Source: Erysipelothrix sp. (lineage in GTDB: Bacteria; Bacillota_I; Bacilli_A; Erysipelotrichales; Erysipelotrichaceae). From it: a stretch of DNA of 44,821 nucleotides. Below, one piece after another: positions 16,858-24,614 of this stretch (the first letter of the stretch is position 1; every line of letters starts with the position of its first letter). The notes beneath the pieces are model-generated. The model did not search any database and was not told the DNA's origin. It was given only the letters and a program-made list of their open reading frames with translations. The translations under genes and the position numbers were made by a program. The DNA lies in contig JAAZEF010000124.1 in the NCBI GenBank assembly GCA_012512455.1, positions 1-44,821 on the forward strand, in the 5' to 3' direction.

Positions 16858-18821
16858 AAAAACCAATAACTATTGAACAACTAACTACTTTCAAATTTTT
16901 AAGCAACTTACAAGCAAGCCCCAATCAACAAAAAGCTCTTTTTACTGTCACAGACATGGATGAAAAGAAAGATACTTATCATCACAACCTATGGCTTTAT
17001 GAAAATGATCAACTTTTACAATTAACCTCATCAAATAAGGATGGACTTTCTATATTTGATGATAATGAAACCATTCTTTTTGCTTCTAGCAGAAATGAAT
17101 CAAAAGATAATGAAACAACATCTTTTTATCGTATTTCAACACAGGGCGGGGAAGCTAAAAAAGCTTTTGATTTAAAAGTAATCGTTAGTAAAATCGAGAA
17201 AATAAAAGACCATAACTATCTAATTCAAGCACTTAGCGATATTAAAGATCCCGATTTGTTTAATTATGATGATAAGAAAAGAAAAGAAGTTTTAATAAAT
17301 CGTAAAGATGACGCTTATTATGACATCATTGAGGGACTTCCCTTTTGGTTTAATGGAGCTCAATTAATTGATCAAAAGAGACAACGTCTTTTTATCTATG
17401 ATGAAATTAAAAATGAACTAACTCCACTTACTGACATAAACTTTAATGTGAATTCTTTTCATATGACTGATTCTCACATCTTAGTCAATGGTAACTCGTA
17501 TACAGATATTAATCCTTTATATAGTCATCTTTTAGAGATTGATTTAATGACATTAGAGACAACACCTTTAATTGATTCAACAGAGTGGGATATGGGATTG
17601 ATACATGTATTGAATGATGAAATCATTGTTCAAAGTGGTTCACTACATACCAATATGTTAAATCAAAACAGTCAATTTAGAAAAGTAGATCGTCTTAATA
17701 AGACCCTTGTGGACTTAGATAATCAAGAACTACTACTTGGTAATTCTATTGGTTCAGATGTTCGCTTTGGGACTTCTAAGAGCACACTCTTAATTGACAA
17801 TACAATAGTATATAATGCGACTATCAGAGATCATAGTGAACTTATGCAATTTGATGGCTTACAATCAAAGACACTTTTATCTTTTGATGGCTCTATTGAT
17901 GGTTTTGTGAACATTGAGGGTCAATGGCTTATCATTGGTCAACATCAACAGACTCTTTCAGAACTTCATATCATTGAAGAACAAGTAGTGAAGACACTTT
18001 CTAATTTTAATGATTTAAGTGATCACTATATATCTATCCCACAAACATTTGAATTTGAATCAAATAATGACAACTTAACTGGCTATGTCTTATTACCTCA
18101 AGATTTTGATCCCAATAAAACATATCCTGCGATACTTGATATACATGGTGGACCTAAAACTGTTTATGGAAAACTTTTCTATCATGAAATGCAAGTTTGG
18201 GCTAGTATGGGAACAGTAGTCTTTTATACCAACCCTCATGGTTCAGATGGCGTAAATGATGCTTATTCTGACATCTTTGGTCGTTATGGCTCAATTGATT
18301 ATGATGATTTAATGACCCTTACTGATGAAGTGTTACAACGCTATCCTAACATCGATACCAATCGATTAGGTGTCACTGGTGGTTCCTATGGTGGATTTAT
18401 GACCAATTGGATTATCGGCCATACCAATCGCTTCAAAGTTGCTGCTACCCAGCGTAGTATAAGTAATTGGATCTCGTTCTATGGAGTTTCAGATATTGGT
18501 TATTTCTTTGTGGAAGATCAAACCCATGGTGGCATCTATTCTGATGATCAAATCATTAAAGCATGGGAACAATCTCCATTAAAGTATATTAATCAGATGG
18601 AGACACCTACTTTAATTGTTCATTCAAAACTTGATTATCGTTGCCCAATTGACCAAGGTTATCAATTATTTACGGCACTCAAGAATAAAGGTGTTAATAC
18701 CAAGATGCTCGTATTAAATGAAGAAAATCACGACTTATCACGAAGTGGTAAACCAAAAGCTCGTTTAGTTCGTCTTCGTGAAATCACAGAATGGTTACAC
18801 TCTTATCTTAATAAAGCTTAA
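16854..18821 (+). CDS. S9 family prolyl-oligopeptidase-type peptidase
   Basis: A 655-residue cytoplasmic serine peptidase of the acylaminoacyl-peptidase/prolyl oligopeptidase type, hydrolysing short peptides. An N-terminal beta-propeller region (about 1-390) precedes an alpha/beta-hydrolase domain. The triad is Ser511 (GGSYGG), Asp594 (SKLDYRCP) and His626 (EENHDLSRSG). Blocks such as DIHGGPKTVYG and FYTNPHGSDG (oxyanion region) are typical. There is no signal peptide. It overlaps the upstream CorC-type gene by four bases; the pairing has no clear functional reason. A terminator follows closely. Confidence 0.92.
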   Translation: MKKPITIEQLTTFKFLSNLQASPNQQKALFTVTDMDEKKDTYHHNLWLYENDQLLQLTSSNKDGLSIFDDNETILFASSRNESKDNETTSFYRISTQGGEAKKAFDLKVIVSKIEKIKDHNYLIQALSDIKDPDLFNYDDKKRKEVLINRKDDAYYDIIEGLPFWFNGAQLIDQKRQRLFIYDEIKNELTPLTDINFNVNSFHMTDSHILVNGNSYTDINPLYSHLLEIDLMTLETTPLIDSTEWDMGLIHVLNDEIIVQSGSLHTNMLNQNSQFRKVDRLNKTLVDLDNQELLLGNSIGSDVRFGTSKSTLLIDNTIVYNATIRDHSELMQFDGLQSKTLLSFDGSIDGFVNIEGQWLIIGQHQQTLSELHIIEEQVVKTLSNFNDLSDHYISIPQTFEFESNNDNLTGYVLLPQDFDPNKTYPAILDIHGGPKTVYGKLFYHEMQVWASMGTVVFYTNPHGSDGVNDAYSDIFGRYGSIDYDDLMTLTDEVLQRYPNIDTNRLGVTGGSYGGFMTNWIIGHTNRFKVAATQRSISNWISFYGVSDIGYFFVEDQTHGGIYSDDQIIKAWEQSPLKYINQMETPTLIVHSKLDYRCPIDQGYQLFTALKNKGVNTKMLVLNEENHDLSRSGKPKARLVRLREITEWLHSYLNKA

Positions 18822-18823
18822 TA

Positions 18824-18852
18824 AAAACCCTTCACATCAAATGAAGGGTTTT
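18824..18852. terminator. bidirectional terminator
   Basis: A perfect 11-bp stem AAAACCCTTCA / TGAAGGGTTTT with a 7-base loop sits between the convergent peptidase and flavodiiron genes. Confidence 0.88.
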
Positions 18853-18858
18853 ATACTT

Positions 18859-20064
18859 TTATTTGTTAGCTAAGAAATCTTCTACAAATTGATCAACTAA
18901 AGCTTCTTGATCAGGTTTAAGTGCGGACATAATATTTAATGGTTCTACTATTTCCACTAAGTTTTTACCAGATTGAAGGTATGCTTGCATCTCTGGTAGT
19001 GCTTTTCCACCCCAGCTGGAATTACAGACTAAGCCTACTTTTCTGTTTTGGTAATTAGTGTGTAATAGTTCTCTGACCAAGGCATCCATCTTAGGATAAA
19101 GAGTTGTGTTATAGTTTTGAATACCAAATATCGCATGGGAGTGTTCATGAAGTTTGGAAATGATATATGAGAAATCTGTATTAGAAACATCATACATCAC
19201 AATATCTCTGACTCCTTTTTGAGCTAATTTAGAAGCTATTAAGTTCATGACAAGCTCAGTGTTACCATACATCGTACTGTAGACTAAGATAACTCCCTCT
19301 TTTTCTGGTGTATAAGATGACCACAGATCATACTTGTTCATCATTAATTCAACATCTTCTTTAGTACGATAAATATGTCCATGTAATGAACAAATCATAT
19401 CAATCTCAATTGCTCTTAATTTCTTGAAGAGATTTTGAACATTACGTCCATGACGTCCTACAATATTAATATAATAGCGACGAGCTTCATCTAACCAATC
19501 TTTATGGAAATCAACTTCATCAGCATATAAATTTCCATTAAGGACCCCAAAGTTACCAAAGGCATCCGCTGAGAATAAGATCTTATTTTCTACATCATAT
19601 GTATTCATTACTTCTGGCCAATGGACTAATGGTGCTAGTAAGAAACGTAAGGTACGTGATCCTAAGGAAATCTCATCACCATCTCTTACCACAACATAAT
19701 TTGCTGATAAGTCAGCTTCATAAAACTGTTCTAAGAACATAAATGTTTTCGTATTACCTACTAGTTTTACATCAGGATACAATTGAGCTACTCTTTCAAT
19801 TGAGCCACAGTGATCAGGCTCCATATGATTGATCACTAAATAATCTAATGGACGATCTCCTAAAATATGTTGAATGTTGTCAATAAATTGTTCACTAACA
19901 TCTGGATCCACCGTATCCAATAAACATGTTTTTTCATCAGTAATCAAATATGAGTTATAGTTTACTCCTGATGTAAGTGGAAAAATGTTTTCAAAGCGAG
20001 GTAAGCGACGATCGCCTACTCCTACCCAATATAAATCCTTTGAAATCTTAACTGTATTATGCAT
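18859..20064 (-). CDS. fprA: flavodiiron protein (A-type flavoprotein)
   Basis: A 401-residue cytoplasmic oxygen or nitric oxide reductase that protects anaerobic enzymes. The N-terminal metallo-beta-lactamase-like domain (1-250) has the di-iron ligands HxExDH (His80, Glu82, Asp84, His85), a later His in LVHWPEVM, an Asp in SADAFG and a His in SLHGHIYR. The C-terminal flavodoxin domain (about 255-400) starts with the FMN loop YSTMYGNTE. No rubredoxin domain is fused, so an external electron donor is needed. The start has GGAGG 5 bases upstream. It is divergent from a CDGSH protein, another low-potential redox protein, sharing a 88-base control region. Confidence 0.94.
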   Translation of the reverse strand: MHNTVKISKDLYWVGVGDRRLPRFENIFPLTSGVNYNSYLITDEKTCLLDTVDPDVSEQFIDNIQHILGDRPLDYLVINHMEPDHCGSIERVAQLYPDVKLVGNTKTFMFLEQFYEADLSANYVVVRDGDEISLGSRTLRFLLAPLVHWPEVMNTYDVENKILFSADAFGNFGVLNGNLYADEVDFHKDWLDEARRYYINIVGRHGRNVQNLFKKLRAIEIDMICSLHGHIYRTKEDVELMMNKYDLWSSYTPEKEGVILVYSTMYGNTELVMNLIASKLAQKGVRDIVMYDVSNTDFSYIISKLHEHSHAIFGIQNYNTTLYPKMDALVRELLHTNYQNRKVGLVCNSSWGGKALPEMQAYLQSGKNLVEIVEPLNIMSALKPDQEALVDQFVEDFLANK

Positions 20065-20086
20065 AAATACCTCCCTAATTGAGACA

Positions 20087-20095
20087 ATTATATCA
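20087..20095 (-). promoter_or_regulatory. extended -10 promoter of fprA
   Basis: Minus strand TGATATAAT, identical to the element before mscL and before the SatD-like gene; no convincing -35. Confidence 0.65.
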
Positions 20096-20102
20096 TAAGA
20101 TT

Positions 20103-20131
20103 TTGCTAAAAAAGTCCAAAAGAGATATATT
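20103..20131 (+). promoter_or_regulatory. promoter of the CDGSH gene
   Basis: TTGCTA, 17 bases, TATATT, 21 bases before the start codon. Confidence 0.65.
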
Positions 20132-20152
20132 ATAGAAAGAAGGAGAAAAAAT

Positions 20153-20395
20153 ATGTCAAAACAACCAAAAAGTCCTCAAAAGCTACCTTATTTAGTTGAT
20201 GTAGAAAAAAACAAAAGCTACCTTTGGTGTAGTTGTGGAGAATCACAAAGCCAACCGTATTGTGATGGAACTCATCGTGGAAGCGACTTTAAACCCATTA
20301 GATTCAAGGCTGAAACGACTCGTAAGACTTCTCTTTGTGGCTGTAAGCATACTAAAAATCCGCCCTATTGTGACGGAACGCATCAAGATCTTTAA
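20153..20395 (+). CDS. two-repeat CDGSH iron-sulfur protein
   Basis: An 80-residue protein with two CDGSH motifs: CSCGESQSQPYCDGTH (residues 26-41) and CGCKHTKNPPYCDGTH (62-77). Each has the pattern CxC...PxCDGTH that binds one 2Fe-2S cluster with three Cys and one His. Small two-motif CDGSH proteins are found across bacteria and take part in electron transfer or iron/redox balance; the exact partner is unknown. The start has AAGGAG 7 bases upstream. The divergent flavodiiron gene makes an electron-transfer link plausible but unproven. Confidence 0.93.
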   Translation: MSKQPKSPQKLPYLVDVEKNKSYLWCSCGESQSQPYCDGTHRGSDFKPIRFKAETTRKTSLCGCKHTKNPPYCDGTHQDL

Positions 20396-20410
20396 TTTTT
20401 CTAATAGGAC

Positions 20411-20439
20411 TTGTCAAATGGTGCAATTTTAGGTATCAT
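20411..20439 (+). promoter_or_regulatory. promoter of tRNA-Thr
   Basis: TTGTCA, 17 bases, TATCAT, ending 16 bases before the tRNA. Confidence 0.8.
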
Positions 20440-20455
20440 ATGAGAGCAGTCAATT

Positions 20456-20529
20456 GCCGGTATAGTTTAATGGTAAAACAGAGCAATGGTAATGCTCAGC
20501 TCCAAGTTCGATCCTCGGTACCGGCACCA
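20456..20529 (+). tRNA. tRNA-Thr (anticodon GGT)
   Basis: Acceptor GCCGGTA/TACCGGC, D-arm GTTT-AATGGTA-AAAC, anticodon stem GAGCA/TGCTC with loop ATGGTAA (anticodon GGT) and T-loop TTCGATC form a standard cloverleaf, with CCA encoded. G1-C72 and C2-G71 agree with threonine identity. One oddity: the T-stem CCAAG/CTCGG has an A51-C63 mismatch. It stands alone with its own promoter and terminator. Confidence 0.95.
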
Positions 20530-20542
20530 TGAGACAAATAAC

Positions 20543-20564
20543 CCCACTTATTAGTGGGTTTTTT
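20543..20564 (+). terminator. terminator of tRNA-Thr
   Basis: Stem CCCACT / AGTGGG with loop TATT followed by six T. Confidence 0.85.
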
Positions 20565-20604
20565 AATACAAAAATTCTCGTGGGGATACAAACTTGAAAA
20601 GCGA

Positions 20605-21714
20605 TCAATCATTAGGCAAGATTTGATGGTCATCTAAAATGACTTCAAGTTCTAAATGAATATCATGAGAGTTAAGAAGTTCAATAAGTTCTAAATGGAT
20701 TTTACTCAACAGTGTTTCATCACCTCCATCAAGCACTAGATCAAAACGCAGACCATGATTATTAATTCTTCTTAAATCATGGAAATCAGCATTTGGATAA
20801 TGTTGCTTTAGATAATTACCAATTAATTCTTCTGACTCTAATAGTTGTTGGTCCTCAAAATTAACAGGATCAAGATGGATAGACAGTCGGACATTCTCTT
20901 TCTCTAACAGTTGTGATTCAATGGAATCAATGATGTCATGGGCTTCATTTAAGCTTAAACGATCATCTAATTCAACATCCACACTCGCATAGATTCTGTT
21001 TTTACCATATTGATGTACTAACAAATCATGATAACCCAAAATTCTCTTATCTTGACTAAGTAGTTGATCTATCACATCTAATAGTTGTTGATCTGGTCGA
21101 TGTCCAAGTAAATCATTCACAAATGAACGAATCATATTCATAGCACTCCAAATGATAACAAGCGATAAGAATAAGCTAAAATAAGCATCTAATTTCCAAC
21201 CAAAATTATGTTCCAACAACATTGCGATAAGTACTAAACATGACATGAAAATATCAAAAAAAGCATCCATCGCATTAGCCTTAATAATCTCAGAATTAAG
21301 TTTTTTACTCTGATAATTTAAGTAAATTGTAAGAATAATTTTTAAAACAATCGATAGTATTAAGATAAAGAGAATAGATACATCAAAATGTATTGAACTA
21401 GGATTAAACAGCAACACAATCGATTTTCTAAGTAGATCAATCCCCAAATAGCCCATTATTAACACAACAATAAGACCACCAATTGTTTCCATCCGCTCAT
21501 GACCATAAGGATGTTTTTCATCGGCTGGTCGTGAGGCATAGTAAAAACTAAAGATTGAAATAAGTGAATTCAATGAATCTGATAAACTATTGATACCATC
21601 CGCTAACAAGGTAGTAGAATTTGAGATTAATGATCCCATAATCTTAACAACTGTTAAACCAAGATTGGTAAGTAAAGAAATGATACTTGTTTTGATTTCT
21701 GATCTTTTTTTCAT
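20605..21714 (-). CDS. cation diffusion facilitator, probably Mn2+/Fe2+ exporter
   Basis: A 369-residue membrane protein exporting divalent metal in exchange for protons. Six helices occupy about 10-205. The TM2 metal site is in LLADGINSLSDSL (Asn42, Asp46), followed by the family's HPYGHERMETIGG loop. The TM5 site is NAMDAFFDIF, a DxxxD pair; the Zn-type members have HxxxD, so Mn2+ or Fe2+ is favoured by established family rules. A cytoplasmic ferredoxin-like domain (about 210-285) follows, and the last 80 residues are a further His/Asp-rich domain that is longer than in short family members. Monocistronic; the start lies close to the divergent promoter at 21735. Confidence 0.92.
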   Translation of the reverse strand: MKKRSEIKTSIISLLTNLGLTVVKIMGSLISNSTTLLADGINSLSDSLNSLISIFSFYYASRPADEKHPYGHERMETIGGLIVVLIMGYLGIDLLRKSIVLLFNPSSIHFDVSILFILILSIVLKIILTIYLNYQSKKLNSEIIKANAMDAFFDIFMSCLVLIAMLLEHNFGWKLDAYFSLFLSLVIIWSAMNMIRSFVNDLLGHRPDQQLLDVIDQLLSQDKRILGYHDLLVHQYGKNRIYASVDVELDDRLSLNEAHDIIDSIESQLLEKENVRLSIHLDPVNFEDQQLLESEELIGNYLKQHYPNADFHDLRRINNHGLRFDLVLDGGDETLLSKIHLELIELLNSHDIHLELEVILDDHQILPND

Positions 21715-21734
21715 GTGTTGATTATATCATTAAA

Positions 21735-21763
21735 TTGATAAGAATTTGTACATAGCATATAAT
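21735..21763 (+). promoter_or_regulatory. promoter of the two-helix membrane protein gene
   Basis: TTGATA, 17 bases, TATAAT. The predicted transcript start near 21770 excludes the in-frame start codons at 21746 and 21764. Confidence 0.8.
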
Positions 21764-21790
21764 ATGAATATCTCTAGAAAAGGAATGCGT

Positions 21791-22363
21791 ATGTTTAAAA
21801 AGAATGAAGATGGCTATTCAATGACAACTAGACTCAAAATGTCTTTGGGTCAATTAGAAGCAAGTAAATCACTAAAAGCTGGTGATATTTTAGAGTTGGT
21901 TATTGATGATAAACAAGTCCAATTTTATAAAAACAATCAGCTTTTTGGTCACTTAGAAGAAAGTGATAGCCGACAAGTTATCAAGTATTTTCACAATTAT
22001 AAAAATGCTCTGATACAATCTATCCATCCCCAATTTGGTGTGATGGTCACTATTAATGTATCATCATTAGAATTACCTACTTTATCTTTAGAAGAAATCG
22101 ATGAAAAAAAAGCAAAAAAAGAAAGAAGAAGAGAGCGTCGCTATCGCTGGCATGATGCCAACCGCTTTACACCCTTTCGTTTCTTTCTTTATCTAACAAC
22201 TACTATACTTTCATTAATATCTTTGATATATGCCATAATACTTAAAGATGGCACACTAATTATCATGATGGGTATCGTCTTCTTAAGCTCCATTTACTTA
22301 GTTATTGACCAAGTTAAACTACATGCTAAGCTAAGAAATAATAACGACCCATCAGAAACTTAA
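21791..22363 (+). CDS. unknown membrane protein with two C-terminal helices
   Basis: I do not recognise this 190-residue protein. The first 115 residues are a soluble, mixed alpha/beta domain with the opening MFKKNEDGYSMTTRLK. A very basic stretch (KKAKKERRRERRYR, near 119-132) precedes two membrane helices (about 142-180). The basic stretch would hold the N-terminal domain in the cytoplasm. The start is set at 21791 because AAGGA lies 6 bases upstream and earlier ATGs fall before the predicted transcript start. The gene ends tail-to-tail with the GNAT gene, overlapping by four bases. Confidence 0.7.
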   Translation: MFKKNEDGYSMTTRLKMSLGQLEASKSLKAGDILELVIDDKQVQFYKNNQLFGHLEESDSRQVIKYFHNYKNALIQSIHPQFGVMVTINVSSLELPTLSLEEIDEKKAKKERRRERRYRWHDANRFTPFRFFLYLTTTILSLISLIYAIILKDGTLIIMMGIVFLSSIYLVIDQVKLHAKLRNNNDPSET

Positions 22364-22806
22364 TTTCTATTAGAAGGTTCTTGACTATACATCATGACTT
22401 GTAATTCTTGTTGGTTTTCATCATCCATATTTAATCCTAAAACCACAAAACCATTATCAGTAAAGAATTCACTAGCCTCTTTATTCTCTCGATATACCTC
22501 AACACTAAGTTGTTGGTATTTTTCAATCGCATAATCAAGGAGTTTTTCGCCAATTCCTTTTTTTTGATATTCCTTAGCTACATTAAGAGCCGCAATCACC
22601 ATATTTTCTTTCACCGAAATAAAACCAACAATCTTACCATCTAGCTCATAGACAAAAGATTTATTCTCTAGTAATTGTTCTCTCATAAATTTCTCATAGT
22701 TTTTTACAAAATAACTAGACTCAATAAAAGGATGAGAAGCAATACTTGACTCAAGCCAAATGGACATCGTATCATTTAGATCACGTGTAATAAAAGATCT
22801 AATCAT
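22360..22806 (-). CDS. GNAT family N-acetyltransferase
   Basis: A 148-residue acetyl-CoA-dependent acetyltransferase of unknown acceptor. The acetyl-CoA loop is QKKGIGEKLL (matching Q/RxxGxG), with the preceding strand IAALNVAKEY and the later VYRENKEASEFFTDNGF block typical of the fold. It starts inside the end of maf. ATG at 22806 is preferred because GGTG lies 6 bases upstream; ATG at 22812 is possible. Last gene of the long minus-strand operon. Confidence 0.85.
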   Translation of the reverse strand: MIRSFITRDLNDTMSIWLESSIASHPFIESSYFVKNYEKFMREQLLENKSFVYELDGKIVGFISVKENMVIAALNVAKEYQKKGIGEKLLDYAIEKYQQLSVEVYRENKEASEFFTDNGFVVLGLNMDDENQQELQVMMYSQEPSNRN

Positions 22807-23371
22807 TTTCATCACCAACTTTCATTTCATCAAATACTTCCTTCAATTTATCCACAGGAAGTCCCATAACATTAAAGACATCACCCTCGATATTTGTAAT
22901 GAAATGATGACCATCAAGATGATCTTGAATACCATATGAACCTGATTTATCTAAAATCGGATAATTGGTTACATAATTTTCAATCCAGGCATCAGTCAAT
23001 TCATCAAAAGTAACTTTCGTAATATCATGAAACGACATATGTTCATGTCCATAAAGTAAACAGACCGCACTAATCACTTCATGTGTCTTATTGGACATCT
23101 TTTTCAACATCTTTTTAGCATCCATTAAATCTTTTGGTTTATTTAAGACTTCTTGATCTAAAACGACCACCGTATCAGCAGCTAAAATCAAGGCATCATT
23201 AATGTCTAGAGCACTAGCCTTACGTAAGGCCAGTTTCTCTAAAGCAAAAGGTAATGGTAAATCATCATCCAGTTGTTCATCAATAGAGACACTAATAACC
23301 TCAAAAGGAATATTTAATGTTGCTAGGAGTTCTTTTCTACGAGGTGACTGTGATGCTAGTATGAGTCTCAT
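22799..23371 (-). CDS. maf: Maf-type nucleoside triphosphate pyrophosphatase
   Basis: A 190-residue house-cleaning enzyme that hydrolyses noncanonical or excess dTTP/UTP-type nucleotides. The family start LILASQSPRRKELL (3-16) and the catalytic ILAADTVVVLD are clear, with KSGSYGIQDH and the DVFNVMGLPV end. Residues match the YhdE/Maf dTTP/UTP group more than the m7GTP group (inference). Its ATG overlaps the coaD stop as ATGA, and AAGGA lies 7 bases upstream. Confidence 0.93.
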   Translation of the reverse strand: MRLILASQSPRRKELLATLNIPFEVISVSIDEQLDDDLPLPFALEKLALRKASALDINDALILAADTVVVLDQEVLNKPKDLMDAKKMLKKMSNKTHEVISAVCLLYGHEHMSFHDITKVTFDELTDAWIENYVTNYPILDKSGSYGIQDHLDGHHFITNIEGDVFNVMGLPVDKLKEVFDEMKVGDEND

Positions 23372-23856
23372 CGTTTGTCCTTAGCAAAATATTGACGTAA
23401 AGCATCTTCCACATGAGGATCAACAAATGTACTGATATCACCATCAAACATCGCAATTTCTTTCACTGCTGTCGATGAGATAAATGAAAACTCTGGTTCT
23501 GACACAAAGAAAATAGTCTCAATTTCATGATCTAGATGCATATTCGCAGTCGCATTCTGTAATTCCTTCTCATAGTCCATGACCGCACGAATACCACGTA
23601 CAATCACACCTGCCCCTACTTCTTTAGCTAGTGCTACTGTAAGTTGAGTAGATGTTGTTATAGTCACATTATTTAAATGTGCACAGCTCTTTTGAATCAT
23701 GGCCAAACGATCATCCAAATTAAATGTAAAATTCATTTTATCAGGATTAAACATAATCGCTACAACAACTTCATCAAATACTTTCGCACTACGTTCAATG
23801 ATATTTAAATGACCTTTAGTAATAGGATCAAATGAGCCTGGATAGATGGCCTTCAT
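23368..23856 (-). CDS. coaD: phosphopantetheine adenylyltransferase
   Basis: Makes dephospho-CoA from 4'-phosphopantetheine and ATP, the penultimate step of coenzyme A synthesis. The 162 residues are full length. The nucleotidyltransferase start is YPGSFDPITKGHLNII (TxGH motif, 13-16 region), the substrate region includes RGIRAVMDYEKEL, and SFISSTAVKEI is the second ATP motif. It sits within a chain of overlapping genes: its start overlaps the end of the NYN gene by four bases. Confidence 0.96.
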   Translation of the reverse strand: MKAIYPGSFDPITKGHLNIIERSAKVFDEVVVAIMFNPDKMNFTFNLDDRLAMIQKSCAHLNNVTITTSTQLTVALAKEVGAGVIVRGIRAVMDYEKELQNATANMHLDHEIETIFFVSEPEFSFISSTAVKEIAMFDGDISTFVDPHVEDALRQYFAKDKR

Positions 23857-24614
23857 GATGAATACCTTCTTGATTTATTACGAATAAAGACATGTTTAAT
23901 TGAAGGATTTGCTGTTGGACGCTCATCAATATCAAAGCCATCCAAACTCTTAATTAATGGTGTTAATTTATAAAATCCGTAATTACGTGGATCAAAATCT
24001 GGTCGACGCTTATTGATTAAGTTACCAACATCAGCTAAGAAAGCATATCCGCTATCATCTGCTAAGTCATTAATCGCTGCTGTCACTAAATGCTTCAAAG
24101 TTTCACGATCTTTATCATCAATAGTAGAATAACCATTCTCTACTCGACGATTGATAACTGATAAATAAATGAAACGATCACAAGCTTTGATAAATGCCAT
24201 GGGGGTTTTTTCTTCTCCCATTCCGATGACTGTTTTTCCTGCCTCACGAAGTCTTGTCGCCAAGCGAGTAAAATCAGAATCAGAACTTACGATACAAAAA
24301 CCTTCAATATCTGATGTATATAAAATATCCATCGCATCAATAATTAAAGCTGAATCCGTAGCATTTTTACCTGTCGTATAAGCAAACTGTTGAATGGGCG
24401 TAATCGCATTTTCTAGTAACTCTTTTTTCCATCCTTCAGCATTGGAACGAGTCCAGTCACCATAAATTCTCTTAATAGTTGGATTACCATACTTATTTAC
24501 TTCTTCCATCACGTTGTTAATATTGTTATGTGACGCGTTATCTCCATCAATCAGTACTGCGAATCGTAAATCAGATCTCTCTGAAGTACTATTTGTTATT
24601 GTTTGGGTTGTCAT
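23853..24614 (-). CDS. NYN domain RNase-like protein with OST-HTH domain
   Basis: A 253-residue protein. The NYN (PIN-like) nuclease domain covers about 15-150; acidic metal-binding positions are visible at LIDGDNA (Asp23, Asp25), DSALIIDAMD and SSDSDFTRL. Residues about 165-245 form an OST-HTH/LOTUS domain (YAFLADVGNLINKRRPDFDP...), an RNA-binding winged helix. This NYN-LOTUS pairing is widespread in bacteria (limkain-like proteins) and is thought to act on RNA; targets are unknown. The ATG at 24614 has GGAGGTG 4 bases upstream and lies 26 bases inside the preceding gene, so the two are coupled. Confidence 0.88.
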   Translation of the reverse strand: MTTQTITNSTSERSDLRFAVLIDGDNASHNNINNVMEEVNKYGNPTIKRIYGDWTRSNAEGWKKELLENAITPIQQFAYTTGKNATDSALIIDAMDILYTSDIEGFCIVSSDSDFTRLATRLREAGKTVIGMGEEKTPMAFIKACDRFIYLSVINRRVENGYSTIDDKDRETLKHLVTAAINDLADDSGYAFLADVGNLINKRRPDFDPRNYGFYKLTPLIKSLDGFDIDERPTANPSIKHVFIRNKSRRYSS

